A stretch of 64,000 bases of DNA from Echinometra lucunter (lineage: Eukaryota; Echinodermata; Echinoidea; Camarodonta; Echinometridae): NCBI GenBank assembly GCA_029962745.1, contig CM057171.1:522472-586471 (forward strand). The letters are read 5' to 3'. Positions 1-14,100 of the stretch are shown in pieces. The notes beneath the pieces were generated by a model. The model did no database searches. It was given only the letters and a program-made list of their open reading frames with translations, and was not told the origin of the DNA. The stretch's first letter is position 1; every line of letters starts with the position of its first letter. The translations under genes and the position numbers were made by a program.

Positions 1-380
1 CACGCGAACCAGTTGATGGTGCATCCGGTGGAAAAGGGAGCATTGTGCTAAGAGCCGACGAGTGTGGAGGCTGTTCCATCCAAGGGTGGAGACCAAGGCT
101 GAGGAGGATGTTGTTCTCCTGAAGTCACAGTGAACGAATCGGGCCGCAGATCTTTGTACTTGTTCCAGTGATTCAACAGCTGTAACAGTGTGCGGATTCC
201 ATGCCTCAGAAGCGTACTCCAGTTGAGGACGGACTAACGCAGTATATGCCCTGGCCTTAACCTTTTTGGAACACGGTGATAGAGTTCTGCGGATGAGGCC
301 CAGTGTACGAATGGCCTTTCTCCTGATGTCCTGGCAGTGAAGATTCCAACGCAGATCTGTAGTCACTGTCACCCCCAGGT
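1..380 (-). mobile_element. LINE fragment (C-terminal reverse transcriptase region)
   Basis: On the minus strand this stretch reads through as the tail of a non-LTR retrotransposon polyprotein. Recognisable pieces are RRKAIRTLGLIRR, the typical LVRPQLEYASEAWNPH motif downstream of the reverse transcriptase, and LEQVQRSAARFV. It continues past the left edge of the window. It lies in an intron or beyond the last visible exon of the minus-strand CCP/FN3 gene and is in the same orientation as that gene. A longer open frame at 257-757 merely fuses this fragment to the CCP exon at 580-762 and is not one protein. Confidence 0.8.
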
Positions 381-579
381 ATTTGTAGTTGTTGTTGCTT
401 GTGTTTTCGGTTGATTTTAGAATCAGAATTATTTAATGCAAAGAATTTTGCTTTGACGAAAAGAAAAGAATGAAAGTGGAAAAAGCGGAAAACAGGGAAA
501 AGGAAAGAAAATGGGAATACGACCGATTTTAGGAACAGAATTATTTTAAAGCTAAGAATTTTGCTTTGACGATACTTAC

Positions 580-762
580 CCCTACAATAAGGAAACTCGT
601 CCGAGAAATTCCCAAATATTGTGCAAATAACAGACTGAACCCCAACAAGTTCATATTCTGGTGGACATGTGAAGTTGCATTGAAAACCGTAGTTTACTCT
701 TGAATTATTTCCACAAACAGCAGGGAGTTCCTCGTCTGCCGTAGGTACATCACACAATACAT
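580..762 (-). CDS. CCP (sushi) exon, downstream of EGF exon
   Basis: Phase 1-1 exon of 183 bp. Acceptor atatatag precedes it and donor GTAAGT follows it on the minus strand. It encodes a six-cysteine sushi domain with the [12 protein letters not shown] core and a terminal FPYCRG. It is clearly more diverged than the five upstream CCP exons, so it was not part of the recent duplication. This is the last exon of the gene seen before the window edge. Confidence 0.85.
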
Positions 763-3700
763 CTATATATTTGAAAGAAAAAGAGAATAAATATCGAGTA
801 GTCCAGATTCCAACCTGCGCTTAAACAGAATCACAAAGACTTGGGCAATGAATGCCCTAATATTTGGCATGTTGGATATGGAGATGCCCGAATATCTTAA
901 TATAAATAATCTGCTGTATTTTGTTGAAAACACCACATTTTACTGCTGTGGCTCGCCCCCAAAACAGGAGAGATGATATTCAAGCGCAAGAGGTCCTTCC
1001 CCCTCCCCTCAACCACTCACAAACTTAAAACCAATAATGGCTCCTCATTTATATTACATTTGTGCACCGAGGCGAACTCGACAAAAGTGAGATGCCATTA
1101 TAGTTTACACATCAACTGATCAGTCGCGACAGTCACGGCGACGTCTCCGCCAATGAGCACGATGAGGGGAAATGAAAAAATAAAAGATCAGATGCTTTGT
1201 TTAATGTCTAATGAAGAAACTCTGTAGTATGAAACTGGAGAATAACTACAATGTGCATCATTTCAAAACGTAGCAGCCTTGAAGTTTGACTTTGAAGAAC
1301 CTTTCTATTATAGCCTAATTTATACAATTTATAGTTACAATTATACATTACATTTATAATTGCGTAAATGTTTATTATCAAGATTAAAGGATTTAGAATC
1401 AGATTATAACTTACCTGTTGAGCAATTCACGCCGGTGTAACCAGCAGGACAGGTACACGTGTAGGAGTTCACGCCATCTCTACATGTCCCACCACTTTCA
1501 CATGGATTAGGACTACAGTTATCAATATCTAGTAAATAAATATATAAAGATAAATGAAAACGAATAAACAAAGAAAAGAGACATAAAATGAATCAATAAA
1601 TGAATAGATATAACCAATTAGATAAATTAAATGTTAATCTCACCTTCGCACGATGGAAGAGGAGCCGATAGGCTACCATTCACCAAGCAAGTCACCTGTG
1701 AATCTCCCACAAGATCATACCCCACATCACAGTGATAAGGACAAGTTGTTTCATAGGTGATTTCATTGCCACTCAAACAGCCTTGATTTGGAGTTAAGAG
1801 GTTGAGTGGGAACTGGGGTATCAGGCATGTTATAGCTGCAAAAGATAATAATGATAATAATAATAATGTAGCATTGTTGTGAGACCTGTTACATTAAAAC
1901 GCAGTAGAGTATTCTGATTTCGTAACTGTAATCCTTTTAATGGTAGTTTTACTTTTTGGGGTTTTTTTGACTGATATTTTCAAAAAGTTAAAAATTAAAT
2001 AAATAAATGAAAAAAATGAATGAAAAAACATTAATAGAAATAAATAAGTAAACAAAAATATAAAACAAATAAATGAATAAATTCATAACCAATTACATAA
2101 ATAAAATGTTAATTTCACCTTCGCACGATGGAAGAGGAGTCGATAGGCTACCACTCACCAAGCAAGTCACCTGCGAATCTCCCACAAGATCATACCCCAC
2201 ATCACATTGATAAGGACAAGTTGTTTCATAGGTGATTTCATTGCCACTCAAACAGCCTTGATCTGGAGTTAAGAGGTTGGGTGGGAACCCAGGTATCAGG
2301 CATGTCACGGCTGCAACAGAGAATCATTTTTTATGACTAGTAGTATTAAACATTTAGCGTCACCTGGGGCTTTTGGGGATGTGCAGGAGTACCAAGACAC
2401 CGGGGTTTTCCCCTACTCCTACTCTTCTTCGAATGGTTCTTATGATAAAAACAATAACAACAATGATGATGTCAATAATGCTTCTTATATGTTTGATCTA
2501 TTTGCCTGAAAATTGAATAAGAAAATAAATAGATAATCAAAAGTAAATACATTAGTAAAAACATACATAAAATTAAATGAAAACAAAGAAATGAACAAAT
2601 AAAATGGACACAAAATAAATCAATCAATAAATACATATAAAAACGGCTAGATAAATAAAATATTTAATCTCACCTTCGCATGAGGGAAGAGGAGCCGATA
2701 GACTACCATTCACCAAGCAAGTCACCTGCGAATCTCCCACAAGATCATACCCCACATCACATTGATAAGGACAAGTTGTTTCATATGTGATTTCATTGCC
2801 ACTCAAACAGCCTTGATCTGGAGTTAAGAGGTTGGGTGGGAACTGGGGTATCAGGCATGTCACGGCTGCAAAAGAGAATCATTTTTTATGACTAGTAGTA
2901 TTAAACATTTGACGTCACCTGGGCCTTTTGGGGATGTGCAGGTGTACCAAGACACCGGGGTTTTCCCCTGCTCTTCTTCGAATGGTGCAGTGGGTTCTAA
3001 TAATGAAAATGATAACAACAATGATAATGGCAATAATGCTCCTTATATGCTTGATCTATTCGCCTGAAAATTGAATAAGAAAAAAATAAATCAAAAGTAA
3101 ATATATTAGTAAAAACATACATAAAATTAAATGAAAACAAAGAAATGAACAAATAAAAAGGACACAAAACAAATCAATCAATAAATACATATAAAAACGG
3201 CTAGATAAATAAAATATTTTATCTCACCTTCGCATGAGGGAAGAGGAGCCGATAGGCTACCATTTACCAAGCAAGACACCTGTGAATCTCCCACAAGATC
3301 ATACCCCACATCACATTGATAAGGACAAGTTGTTTCATAGGTGATATTACTGCCACTCACACAGCCTTGATCTGGAGTTGAGATGTTGGTTGGGAACTCG
3401 GGTATCAAGCATGTCACGGCTGCAAAAGAGAATTATTATCACGAGTAGATCTCTTAAGTATTTGGTGTCATCTTCATGATCTTGGCCTTTTGGGGATGTG
3501 CAGGTGTACCACTACACAAGTAGATAAATAAATCAAAAGTAAATATATTAGATCAAACATACAAAAAATTAAATGAAAACAAATAAATAAACAAATAAAA
3601 AGGACACAAAATAAATCAATGAATAAATACATATAAAAGCAGCTAGATAAATGAAATATTAATCTCACCTTCGCATGAGGGAAGAGGAGCCGATAGACTA

Positions 3701-3908
3701 CCATTCACCAAGCAAGTCACCTGCGAATCTCCCACAATATCATACCCCACATCACATTGATAAGGACAAGTTGTTTCAAAGGTGATTTCATTTCCACTCA
3801 AACAGCTTTGATTTGGAGTCAGGAGGTTGGGTGGGAACTGCGGTATCAGGCATGTTATAGCTACAAAAGAGAATAATGATAATAATAATGATGATGATGT
3901 TAGTAATG

Positions 3909-3939
<31 letters not shown>

Positions 3940-6900
3940 GAAAGACGGTTTGAAGCTGATAAAAACCGAAGGACGCGGCTTTTATAAACTACCTTATGAT
4001 TTGACATATCTCCAGGCCTATCCTCAAATATTATTTCTATTAAAAAAAAAAAACTTTTCAAAATAAAAGATGAGTAGGAACATAAGAATGTTCTCAGACC
4101 TGAAGTCTCAGTTGGGTTTTGTACCTTGGGTCTAGTGTTAATTCTTCATTAAGGATAAATTACCAGCACTGGTTTTGCACACCTTGTGATAAGAAGTACT
4201 GCACATGTACAGGTTATTGCTGAAATGTTTTACATGGAAAAGATCAGTGAAATGAAATGTTGCACACACCAGTTCGTTGCATCACACTGGAGGTAATATC
4301 AGACCCGCTACTTCTTTGTGAGGTGAGGGTGATCGAGTACAACCTCCCTGGAGTGAGCTGAGTAAAGTCCACTCTTCTGTTCATAGTGTTCTCAACACGC
4401 TGTCCTTCTGATGGGTTGATGGTGACAGAATACCCAACGACATTGGGTACCGCTCCCCAGCTGACTGTGATGGAGTTGGTTGTGAACGACTGAACAATCA
4501 CCTCACCAGGATCAGGTGTATCTAAAGAAAAAATACAAAAATAAAAGCGAACAAATCAAATCCCATTCAAAAAGCATTTACATATTATAGTTCAAACTCA
4601 TTAGGCTTGTTATCATAACTCAGAGCCCAATTTGACTAAAGCATCTAGCAGGATTCTTGCTCAGCATATTTTTTTCCACCAAATCCCTTCTGATTCTCTG
4701 CCACTATGAAGACAAAACTACAGGGATCGGAAAGGCAAATGTAAATACCCAGGCACGGAGAAGCCGATAAAAACCGATGGACACGCCCCTTGATAAGCTT
4801 CCTAGCTGGTAGGCCTATCTATCGGCATAAGTTATAAGTCTGGATATTACAGTGCCTTGATAATTAAGATGGTGCAAAATAATTTTGGGGTTCTTCCTTG
4901 CCATTGTCATTTTCATCAATTAACCAGGTCACTTTCCTTATTGACCAAACTATAATGTTTAATGCATTTTTGAGGTTTGATCAAGACCAATACTATACTG
5001 GGCAAAAAGGGTCAAACTGAAAAAATGCATGAAAAACTCATAAGCAAACCTGCTGAGGCAAACTAGTAGGACTGGCACAAGTACTCGACTACTTGAGTAG
5101 ACTCGAGTGCTGTTTGAAAACTAGCCTCGCAAGTAGGCATTTTTTGTTGCTCGAGCTACTCGCATGATGGACGAGTACTGTTTTTTACTCATTCCTCGCT
5201 TCATTACTCACTCAATCACGAGTAGAATACTCTCTACTCACCTTTGCTTTTCTGTTCACAATTTTGCACAAAATTCTTCATTTTTGCCATTCATTAGCAA
5301 AGTTCATCGGCGACATTAATAATAGAAGCTACAATTTTGCAATTGTAAACTATCAAAGAATTGATTCTTGATGACGTATCAACGAACGATCAGGTTCGTG
5401 ATCAGGTTCACACTGAAAGACGTAACAGTAGGCCTGTCTACCGGTTGCGTTACACACAGGCAAACCACACTATACAAGACCGAATTGGAACGCACGACGT
5501 GATATGAAATGACAAAAATGGTCAAGAAAAGGGGGGGGGGGGGTGGGGGACAGAGATTATCACTTCAGCATAATTACCAAAAATTGATATTCCATCATAA
5601 TTTCCAAAGAACTTTCAATATGATGCAGGTCTCAACTCTTGATAACGTAAGTTTCTAACTTCTGTTTTAAATGAGGCTATCGCATTTATTCGATACGCGA
5701 GTAGGCCAAAACTTGCATAACATTCCAATGCATGATCGCACCTGCGTATCTAGGTAACTATTGATAAAAAAATATCTGCATGTAGATGACACAAATAATT
5801 AATAGCTTTCAAAACAGCAGAGAATGACACTGTTGTCATGATTTCCTATCGTAAGCATGATCAAACGTCATTTTTATTTTATAATCAATCATAATAAAGT
5901 AAATCCAACTGCCATACTTCACTGTTGAAATTAAATCATTGCTTTTCCATTTTCAAAAATAATAGTTGAAACTCTAAAGACGCAAGCAGAGTAACACAAA
6001 GCCACGCATCAAAGTCAAACACGATAAAATGACAATCGAAACAGGGAGGGGGGGGGTCCAGATAAATTATTTTGGTCAGATGTGAATTGGTTATTAAACA
6101 AAATAATTGATTTCAATTGTGATTTCACTCTCATGATTTTGGTCAACATAGAGTAACAGGCAATACTGATAAAGCCCACGAAAACTTTATTCACACTGCG
6201 GCCGCATGAACAACTTCCATTCATGAAAAAAATAAATTCACGTAAAATACCTGGCTTACGATAAAGGCTCTAATTGTTTTGATTTATAAAATATCATCAC
6301 TGAGATCATTTGTAATCATAATCATGGCGAACTAATTATTCTTGTATCATCAGTCATAATAGTTTCAATAAAAATCGCTTGAACTAGTTTAGAAACAAGT
6401 GACTGCTTTTATTTTCGAGCTAACAGCACAATCCAAGTAATTATTTGCACCTTTTGACAAAGGCTATATCATTGTCAACAAGATGGTTTGGCGTTGGCGA
6501 TGGAATACCAAACAAATTGACGAAGAATAGTTTGCTAATGGTATTTTTTGTTGAAAAATTAGGGTAATTAATTATTCCACTTCAAAATATTATTGAGTAT
6601 GGATATACAATATTTTTTCACTGGTATGGACGTAAAATCGGTAAGAATGGTCTTTTGAGATGTACGAAATTCTTAATCAGTCCTACTCATTGCACTCTGT
6701 GGTGGACATTGCCACTCGCGGCGATCGGAGCCCAAGTTCAAATACTTAAAACTATGAATTGGCCGTAATTTATGATGCAAATTAGCAGTAATTTGAAAGC
6801 AAATTACTACTCAAATACTAAAAAAAAACTCGAGTATTTTTATCTACTCGCCTCGAGTAGTAAAATCAGTACTCGTGCCAGGCCCAATACAGCCACACGC

Positions 6901-8071
6901 GTCTGTCTTTACCTTACGGCCACACGCGTGTGGTTGTATCCACAGCATCGATATGAGGATACAGCCACACTTGTCTGAATTCCCACTTGAAGTCTGTGCC
7001 GCGACAGCTATCGCTAGTGTGCACTGCACTGCGCTGCACAAGCGATGTGTATTCATGCGATGGTATGTGTTGCGACTTGCAGAACTTGCATCGTCACGAA
7101 GGTTTTATCTCTCGATTTCACTTATTATACAAACAATATTTTCACTTCATTCTCACCTGGTCAGCAAGCAGGTGACAATATGGTACAATATTGTCTGTAT
7201 TTCAGTGAATTTCAAGAGATAAAACCTTCGTGACGATCCAAGTTTTGGGGTTTGGCAACACAGACACATCGCTTGTGCAGTGCATACATACACACCAGTG
7301 ATAGCTGTAGCGGCGCAGAGTATAAGTGGGAATTCAGTTGAGTGTGGCTGTATCCTCATGTCGATGCTGTGGATACAACCACACGCGTGTGGCCGTAAGG
7401 TAAAGACACACGCGAGTGGCTGTATACACTGCCTTTTTTATTCATGCAAGTGCTTTGCTCACAAGTTTTCACATGTAAATTCAAATCTGCAAAGTAAAGA
7501 ATCCTTATTTGGGCAACCACATTACATTCCAAAACTCCATACATGTTTCAAGTTAGGGTGAGTTGTGGGGAAACTATCACAAGGATTTCACAAGATATTA
7601 TAAAATTAATTTTTAGTATGCCTGCATTTAAGGGTTCAAGAGTTCAAGAGTTAATTTTTTTCATTTCCAAAAAACAAATAACAACAAATTTGGAAAAAAT
7701 CAGGCATACATAACTATTCATAATTTTTTTTTACAATACAGGATAGGTTTAAATAATTTGAAATATGAAAGAAAGTAAATCTACATGAACATATACAGAG
7801 AATACAGATAATATATAAAGAGAACTGTTGCTGGACTAGCACCATGAACATTCTTGGACGGTGTGTGTGCTCAATAAGGTTTCACCATTTTCGCAAACTT
7901 CAAATCCATTCTTAAAACCCACCTTTTCCGCCTTCCTTGATTATGATAAACATTGATTACTCCTTATTTGTTAATTATGTACCTATTTTTGTTGTTATAC
8001 TTGTTAGTCATTTGTTTGTTTATATTTTGTACAGCGCATAGAGAAGCATATGCTTATTATGCGCTTTATAA

Positions 8072-8116
<45 letters not shown>

Positions 8117-11100
8117 CATTACATGTAATTCATCACAATGTTTACAATTAAGAATGGCCCTAATTTTATTTCTACTCACCTGTAGTGATGGTTAATGGGG
8201 TGAAGTCCATGAGGTCTTGACTGGTCAAATCAGGTGTGAAGAGGAAGGTGTATGCATCCACACTGTACATGACACCAGGTGTCAGATCCTCAAATGTAGC
8301 CTGGAAAGCTTCATATCGAAGTATTTGTTGAGAAACACCACTGGCTGAGATCACAAACCCATCAAAGCTGCTGTTCATGGGAGGTTCGAGTTCCACAGTG
8401 AAGGAGAAGAACCCTGTCGATACCTCTGTCAAGCTGACGGGGGACTTGGGCACTAAGAAAGAAAATGATTCAAATTTATTAAATAGACCTGTTAACTAAT
8501 GTATTCAAATTTTGATTTGGATGTTTCTCTCCAAAACCCTTGGTTACCAACCATTCAGTTTAGCCATTATGCATAATGGCATCTAAAGAGAAGGAATCCA
8601 GTTTGCATACATTAATTGTTGCTATGTCAGGCAAGCCTCTGCCAAGCTTCTTAGGTGTCAAGGGAAACTTTTGTTCAACAACTCTGCATAAAATCAGTAA
8701 ACAGGTATATTGAGTATTTGCAATTAAAGATAAAGAAAAACAAATAAAATATGAACACATATATGCTACTTTGAACCACTGACCTTTACATAAAGTATAA
8801 TGAGCAATAAATCATTTGAAAAGTATCATTATGTACTCTGTGCTGGTGACATTACTTTGAAATTTAAAAATGACAGGTTTTCGCGAATAAACTCTTCACA
8901 TAAAGAATAGGAAAACACATCCAGAAATTATAATAAGCACAGAGAAGCAATGATACCAAGCAATACCAATAAAATAAAATGTATAAAATGGGATAATGAT
9001 AACACCAAACATAAAGATGCATGACACAAGAAGGATGTGGCACTTGAAAATGGAAATAGAAAGTGGATGGGAAGAGGGGGGTAGAGCAGAAAATAGATAA
9101 AGGAAAAGAGAATAGGAGGGAAGTCTGTGTGGCTAGAGAGACTCGGACAGGGACAGACAGACAGACAGTCAGACAGAGACAGAAACAGAGAAACTCAGAA
9201 TGAGAGAATGGTGGGGCCATGAAGTACCCCTGTCCATCTGGACTACAAATACTAATATTCGTCAACTCTACCAATTTAGGCGGTAACCTACCACCTTTCA
9301 TGGAATTTAACCATCTACCAAACTGTACTTTCAAAAAAGGTAATCTATCGCTTTTTCATTCTTCAGTGTTGGCAAGTATACCATATCATAAATGTTTAAG
9401 AATGCATACATACAGGTCACAAAAGATGTCGTTGCTGTAGTGTTGAATCTCTGATCGGTAGTATCCAAGGCTGCCACTTCTACATCATACCCAGTTCCAC
9501 CTGTCAAGTCCATGATATCAGCTTTGTATATCCCTGGTTGTACTGAGATGACCTCAGGGGTTCCCCCACCAGATGGGGTTATGGTTACCTCATACTCACG
9601 CACATCGAAAAACATGACGTCATAAGGGGTGAACATCACTGAAGCTCTGGTGTCATAGACGTCTACAGCTACAGCCTCAAAGACACCCAAAGGTTCTTCA
9701 GAAAAGAAAAAAAAAATATGAGTAAGGAATTATAGTTCTTGATTTAACGAGTCTGAAAGAGATAATCTCATATAGTCTGTGTACTTGTAGAATGTATAAG
9801 GTCAACTTCATAGAAACTTTACATGATGTTCTATGGGTTATCTCATAAGGTGTATGAGCTTATGACACACAGACAATTAACCCTGCTGCACTGTAGGTGG
9901 GAATGACCGCATGTGTGCTATCTATGGGCTTTCTTTTAACCCTAAAAGACCCGGGCTATTTCTGGTCTAGTTATCCCAGGGGGGTGGGAGGGTATTATGG
10001 CCCCCCTATAATCTCGGCCGTGGATCGCCGGATCGGCAAGAAAATTGGCATGAGCGTAGAGAATGATGTAATCTAAAGGGCTATATGGTTAGATTTTATA
10101 AAATTGTTTTGTTTTATTTTATATGAATCAATTTATGCTAATTTATGCGAGAAATCGTAGTTTTGCCTATATCTCAATGAATAAAGTTTTAGGAACAATG
10201 ACTTTTGGTAGAAATGTTTTTCATAACATTCACATTGACTCCTTTACTAAAAAAATGGGTTATCAATTTTCTTTTGTTATGTATTCCATTGTTTTACAAA
10301 TTCCTTATGTATTTCTTTGTTTTTTTAAAATATCTTCGTATGGGTGTGTGTGTGTGTGTGTGTGTCTGTGTGTGTATGTGAGAGTGTGTGTTACTTTTTT
10401 TTCACTATTTAAGAGAGAGTAATTATTCTTTCCTGACAGTATTCACATAATTTTGAAAAGTTTCTGATTTTGCCCATAGGTTTGTACAAAGTCATATACA
10501 GAAATAGTGAAATTTTAGCGACTTGTGATCATAATCATAATCTGACACCGCCACCGTAGGTCCGATCGACATAAATTTGGTATCAAAACATGCAGTAAGG
10601 ATCAGAGAAAAAAAATCATCAAATCTTAGATCGATACATCTAGTCATTGCTGAGTTCCGTAAAAAAATCAACAGGGGTGGCCATTATGCCCCCCCGGTAT
10701 ATTTGGGTTAAAGCATTTATTTTGTCTAGATTAAGGGTGAAGGAATGGATATGTTATGATTTATTGGAGTGATATATGAGAAAATGTATTTCACAAAGAA
10801 CTGATGGTGTAAGATGAAAGCCAAGTAGAATAAAATGGGGGAAAACATGTGTCAAATCGAAGCTTTTCTATGGATAGTCACCGGGGGGGGGGGGGAGTTG
10901 TCAAAGAAAGGATGACATTGTATGGGTTGCGGAACTTACCTGTGGTTGTGGTAATTTGAACAGGAGTGCTGAAAGTCTGGCAGTTATTAGCTTGTCCAGA
11001 CAAACTCACAACACTGATATCATACACAGTGCCAGGTTGAAGGCTTTGGATGGTGTAGGATCTTTCATCCACAACGACAGGGTAGTTTCCTGGGCTGGGT

Positions 11101-14100
11101 GGAGGAATCACCCTCACTTCAAACCCATCGGATGTAGCATCATTAGGAATATCCCATGTCAAGGTAATGAAGGTTTTGTCAACTGCTGTAATCTGGACAT
11201 ATGTTGGTGCTTCAGGTACTACATGTTAGTAAACAAAACAGAAACAATGTGAATATCGGATGAAGATAATCTCTTTGTTTCATAAAGAAATGTTGTTTAA
11301 TGCACTCAAAGTATTCATGAATAGTGAATCCTCTAATTGAAAAAAAATGATACAGGGACCAACTGTTCCCATAGACGGAGAGTGAAGTTTGATAGGAGTC
11401 ATAATCCTACAAGTAGCTGAAAATGATGACAATTGATTGGAGGAATTCTCACCATCTGTCCTCCGTTAAACATCTATGAGTGATAAAAATAATTAATGAT
11501 AATCATATAAATTGGGTTTTCCTCTATGATTCTCACTTCCATCATACGTGACACTAATGGAGCTTCAACATGATTATCCCAATCATACATTTGTACATTG
11601 TTTTTCCTGTGAGGCCAAATATGCAGTGCGACAGCATATCAGGCCCCCATTTACACCTGGGTGGAGAGTAGTAAAAATAAATTGTCTTGTTGGGCTAGGA
11701 TGCAAAGAGTAAACATTCTGATTGAGAGTCTGGTGAATGAACTACTGCATTAATAAGATATACCAATGAAGCTTAACATTCGCAGAAAAAAAAACATCTG
11801 CCAACGCAATTCATCTTGCTTCTATAAAAAGGTATGAATTAAAATATCTTTGTGAGTAATCAACTTTTTCATCAGTTATCCATCACTATACTATGAGTGC
11901 TATCATGCTTAGTCAAACAAAAGGTCAAATAGTAATAGTCATTATGAGAATAATTTTTTTTTGCACATCCAAATACATCAACATCATACTTACATGAACG
12001 CACATCTCTGGAAAATGTACGGAAGACATTGCCAGCACTACTACTAATCAACTCCATCGTTACTTGATACAAGGTTGCTGACTGAACATCGAATGTATGA
12101 GAAGTTATAGAGTCTGCCTGTGTGTAGTTTCTTTCATCTAGTATGGCATTAGAACCTTTTTCCTGGATAAAGATTCGGTGGATGTATGGTATCTGCTCCA
12201 TCCAAGTTATCATGATAGTATTCATAGTAACCTGCCCAACCACCGGCTCCCCTAAGTTCACTGTCATTTAAAGAAAAGTTTTGAATAATAAGGTAACTCA
12301 TTCATTTTATTCATTCATTCATTCATTCATTCATTCATTCATTTATTCATTCATTCATTCTTTCACTCATTCATTCATTAATTCAATCATACTTATTTTT
12401 TTCTATTCATGTATTTATTCCTTTAATCATTTATCTGTTTAGTTCATTCATTTATCATTTATCATTCTTTTCATTCATTCATTCATTCATTCCTTCATCT
12501 ATTTATTAAATGTATTCATTTATTCATTTATTTATTCATCCATCTTTTCATTTACATGCATTCAATTACTTAATCTTTCTTTCTTTATTTATCTATTTTT
12601 TCATTCATTTATTTATTTATTCATTTATTTATTTATCTATTCATCTATTTACTTATTGATTCATTCATACACTAGTTCATTTTCGAAAGTGAGTGAATTT
12701 CAAGAGTAAGCATTTTCATGTGGCAAACAATGAGCTCCCTAAATATTCAGCACAAAAATATGAGAAGAAAGCTCCCAAATTCACCACAAAGCAAACCAAA
12801 CTTTCTAATCAAAGGAGAACTTTACATTCAGCAATGTGATATTTTATATAGAATTTAATAATAATGATATTCTGTTCTTGTATAGTGAATATCACATTAT
12901 GATCTAAAGTCTCTACACAATTCAAAAGGACTTTAGATATCATTACAGTGGCTACAGGTCAAGCAACAGTAAAGCTCTGTGCACTGAACACATCATTTGC
13001 TTTCTTAGCCAAATGGCATATTTGTGGCTTTGTGGCTTTGCCACACACGCCAATCAGCACAAAACAATACACACAAATAAGCAGAAGGATTGCCCTGTGG
13101 AACAAAAAAGAAATGTGAAATGACTCATTTCTGGGCTTAATTACATGTAGATTGTATTGTATTGTATTGTATTAATTTCCGTCATTTTCGTAATTTCCGT
13201 TGTTGCATGACAACACTTCAGACACCCTGTAATACCGATTCCTTTGATACTGTAACATTCTAAAAGTAGATCTAAATCTTGATTTCTTGCAGGAAATACA
13301 CAGTGTGGCACAATGAAATCCTTAGTTTGGCTTATAAAGAGTTAAGGAATAAATTCTATCCTTCAATCTGAAAGGTTATGATGGTGCGGTGATCTTTACC
13401 TGATTGTGTTCTTGTTGAACTCTCTCTAGGATCACTCCTCTCTGTCAATCCCCCAGCATAGACTTCACCGTATACACTGATAGAGTACAGGGTGTTAGGT
13501 TGGAGAAACTCTATCTTCTTCTCAGTCACAGACGGCAGGATATAAACAGTGCCCTCAAGAGTACCCCCATCGTTATATTCTATTGCAATTAGATCAGCTC
13601 CGTTTGGATTACCCAAATTAGAGACTGTCAATGAGTTGTTGGTAGTGGCAAGAGTAGGGAAATTTGGTTGGTCAGGCTCTGTACAGAGAAAAGGGAACAT
13701 GTTGATATGTGTAATGCTGCCATTTTCTGATGATTGTACATGAACATGAAACAGGGATTCTAAGTTACATGATTACCCCCCCCCCCCCCGACACCTCGAG
13801 GACAACTTACCCCAGACAATTACCCCCTGGTGCTAATAGTGCTAAAGGGTAACTTTACCAGGGCACTGTGTGATGTAATTGTAAGGGATGTAAGCCTCCT
13901 GCAGATATGATCTACGATAATTTCAATGGGTAGGAGGGGGGTAACATTTAGGGAGTACATGTAAGTAGCAGAAGGGCTAATGTCCAGGCAATACCTGTCC
14001 AGATTTACATTATGAAACAGAACTTTGCACACCTTTAAGATTAAAGTTTGTTTCAATGTATATTGTAGTCATATGAAGTAAATTCTTAAAATTGTTATAC

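Noticed and set aside
257..757. Single 166-codon gene on the minus strand
   Set aside because: Only 580-762 is a CCP exon; after the GTAAGT donor the frame runs through intron and into a LINE fragment.
6844..7561. Cluster of short overlapping frames on both strands
   Set aside because: Mirror images of each other arising from the near-palindromic MITE.
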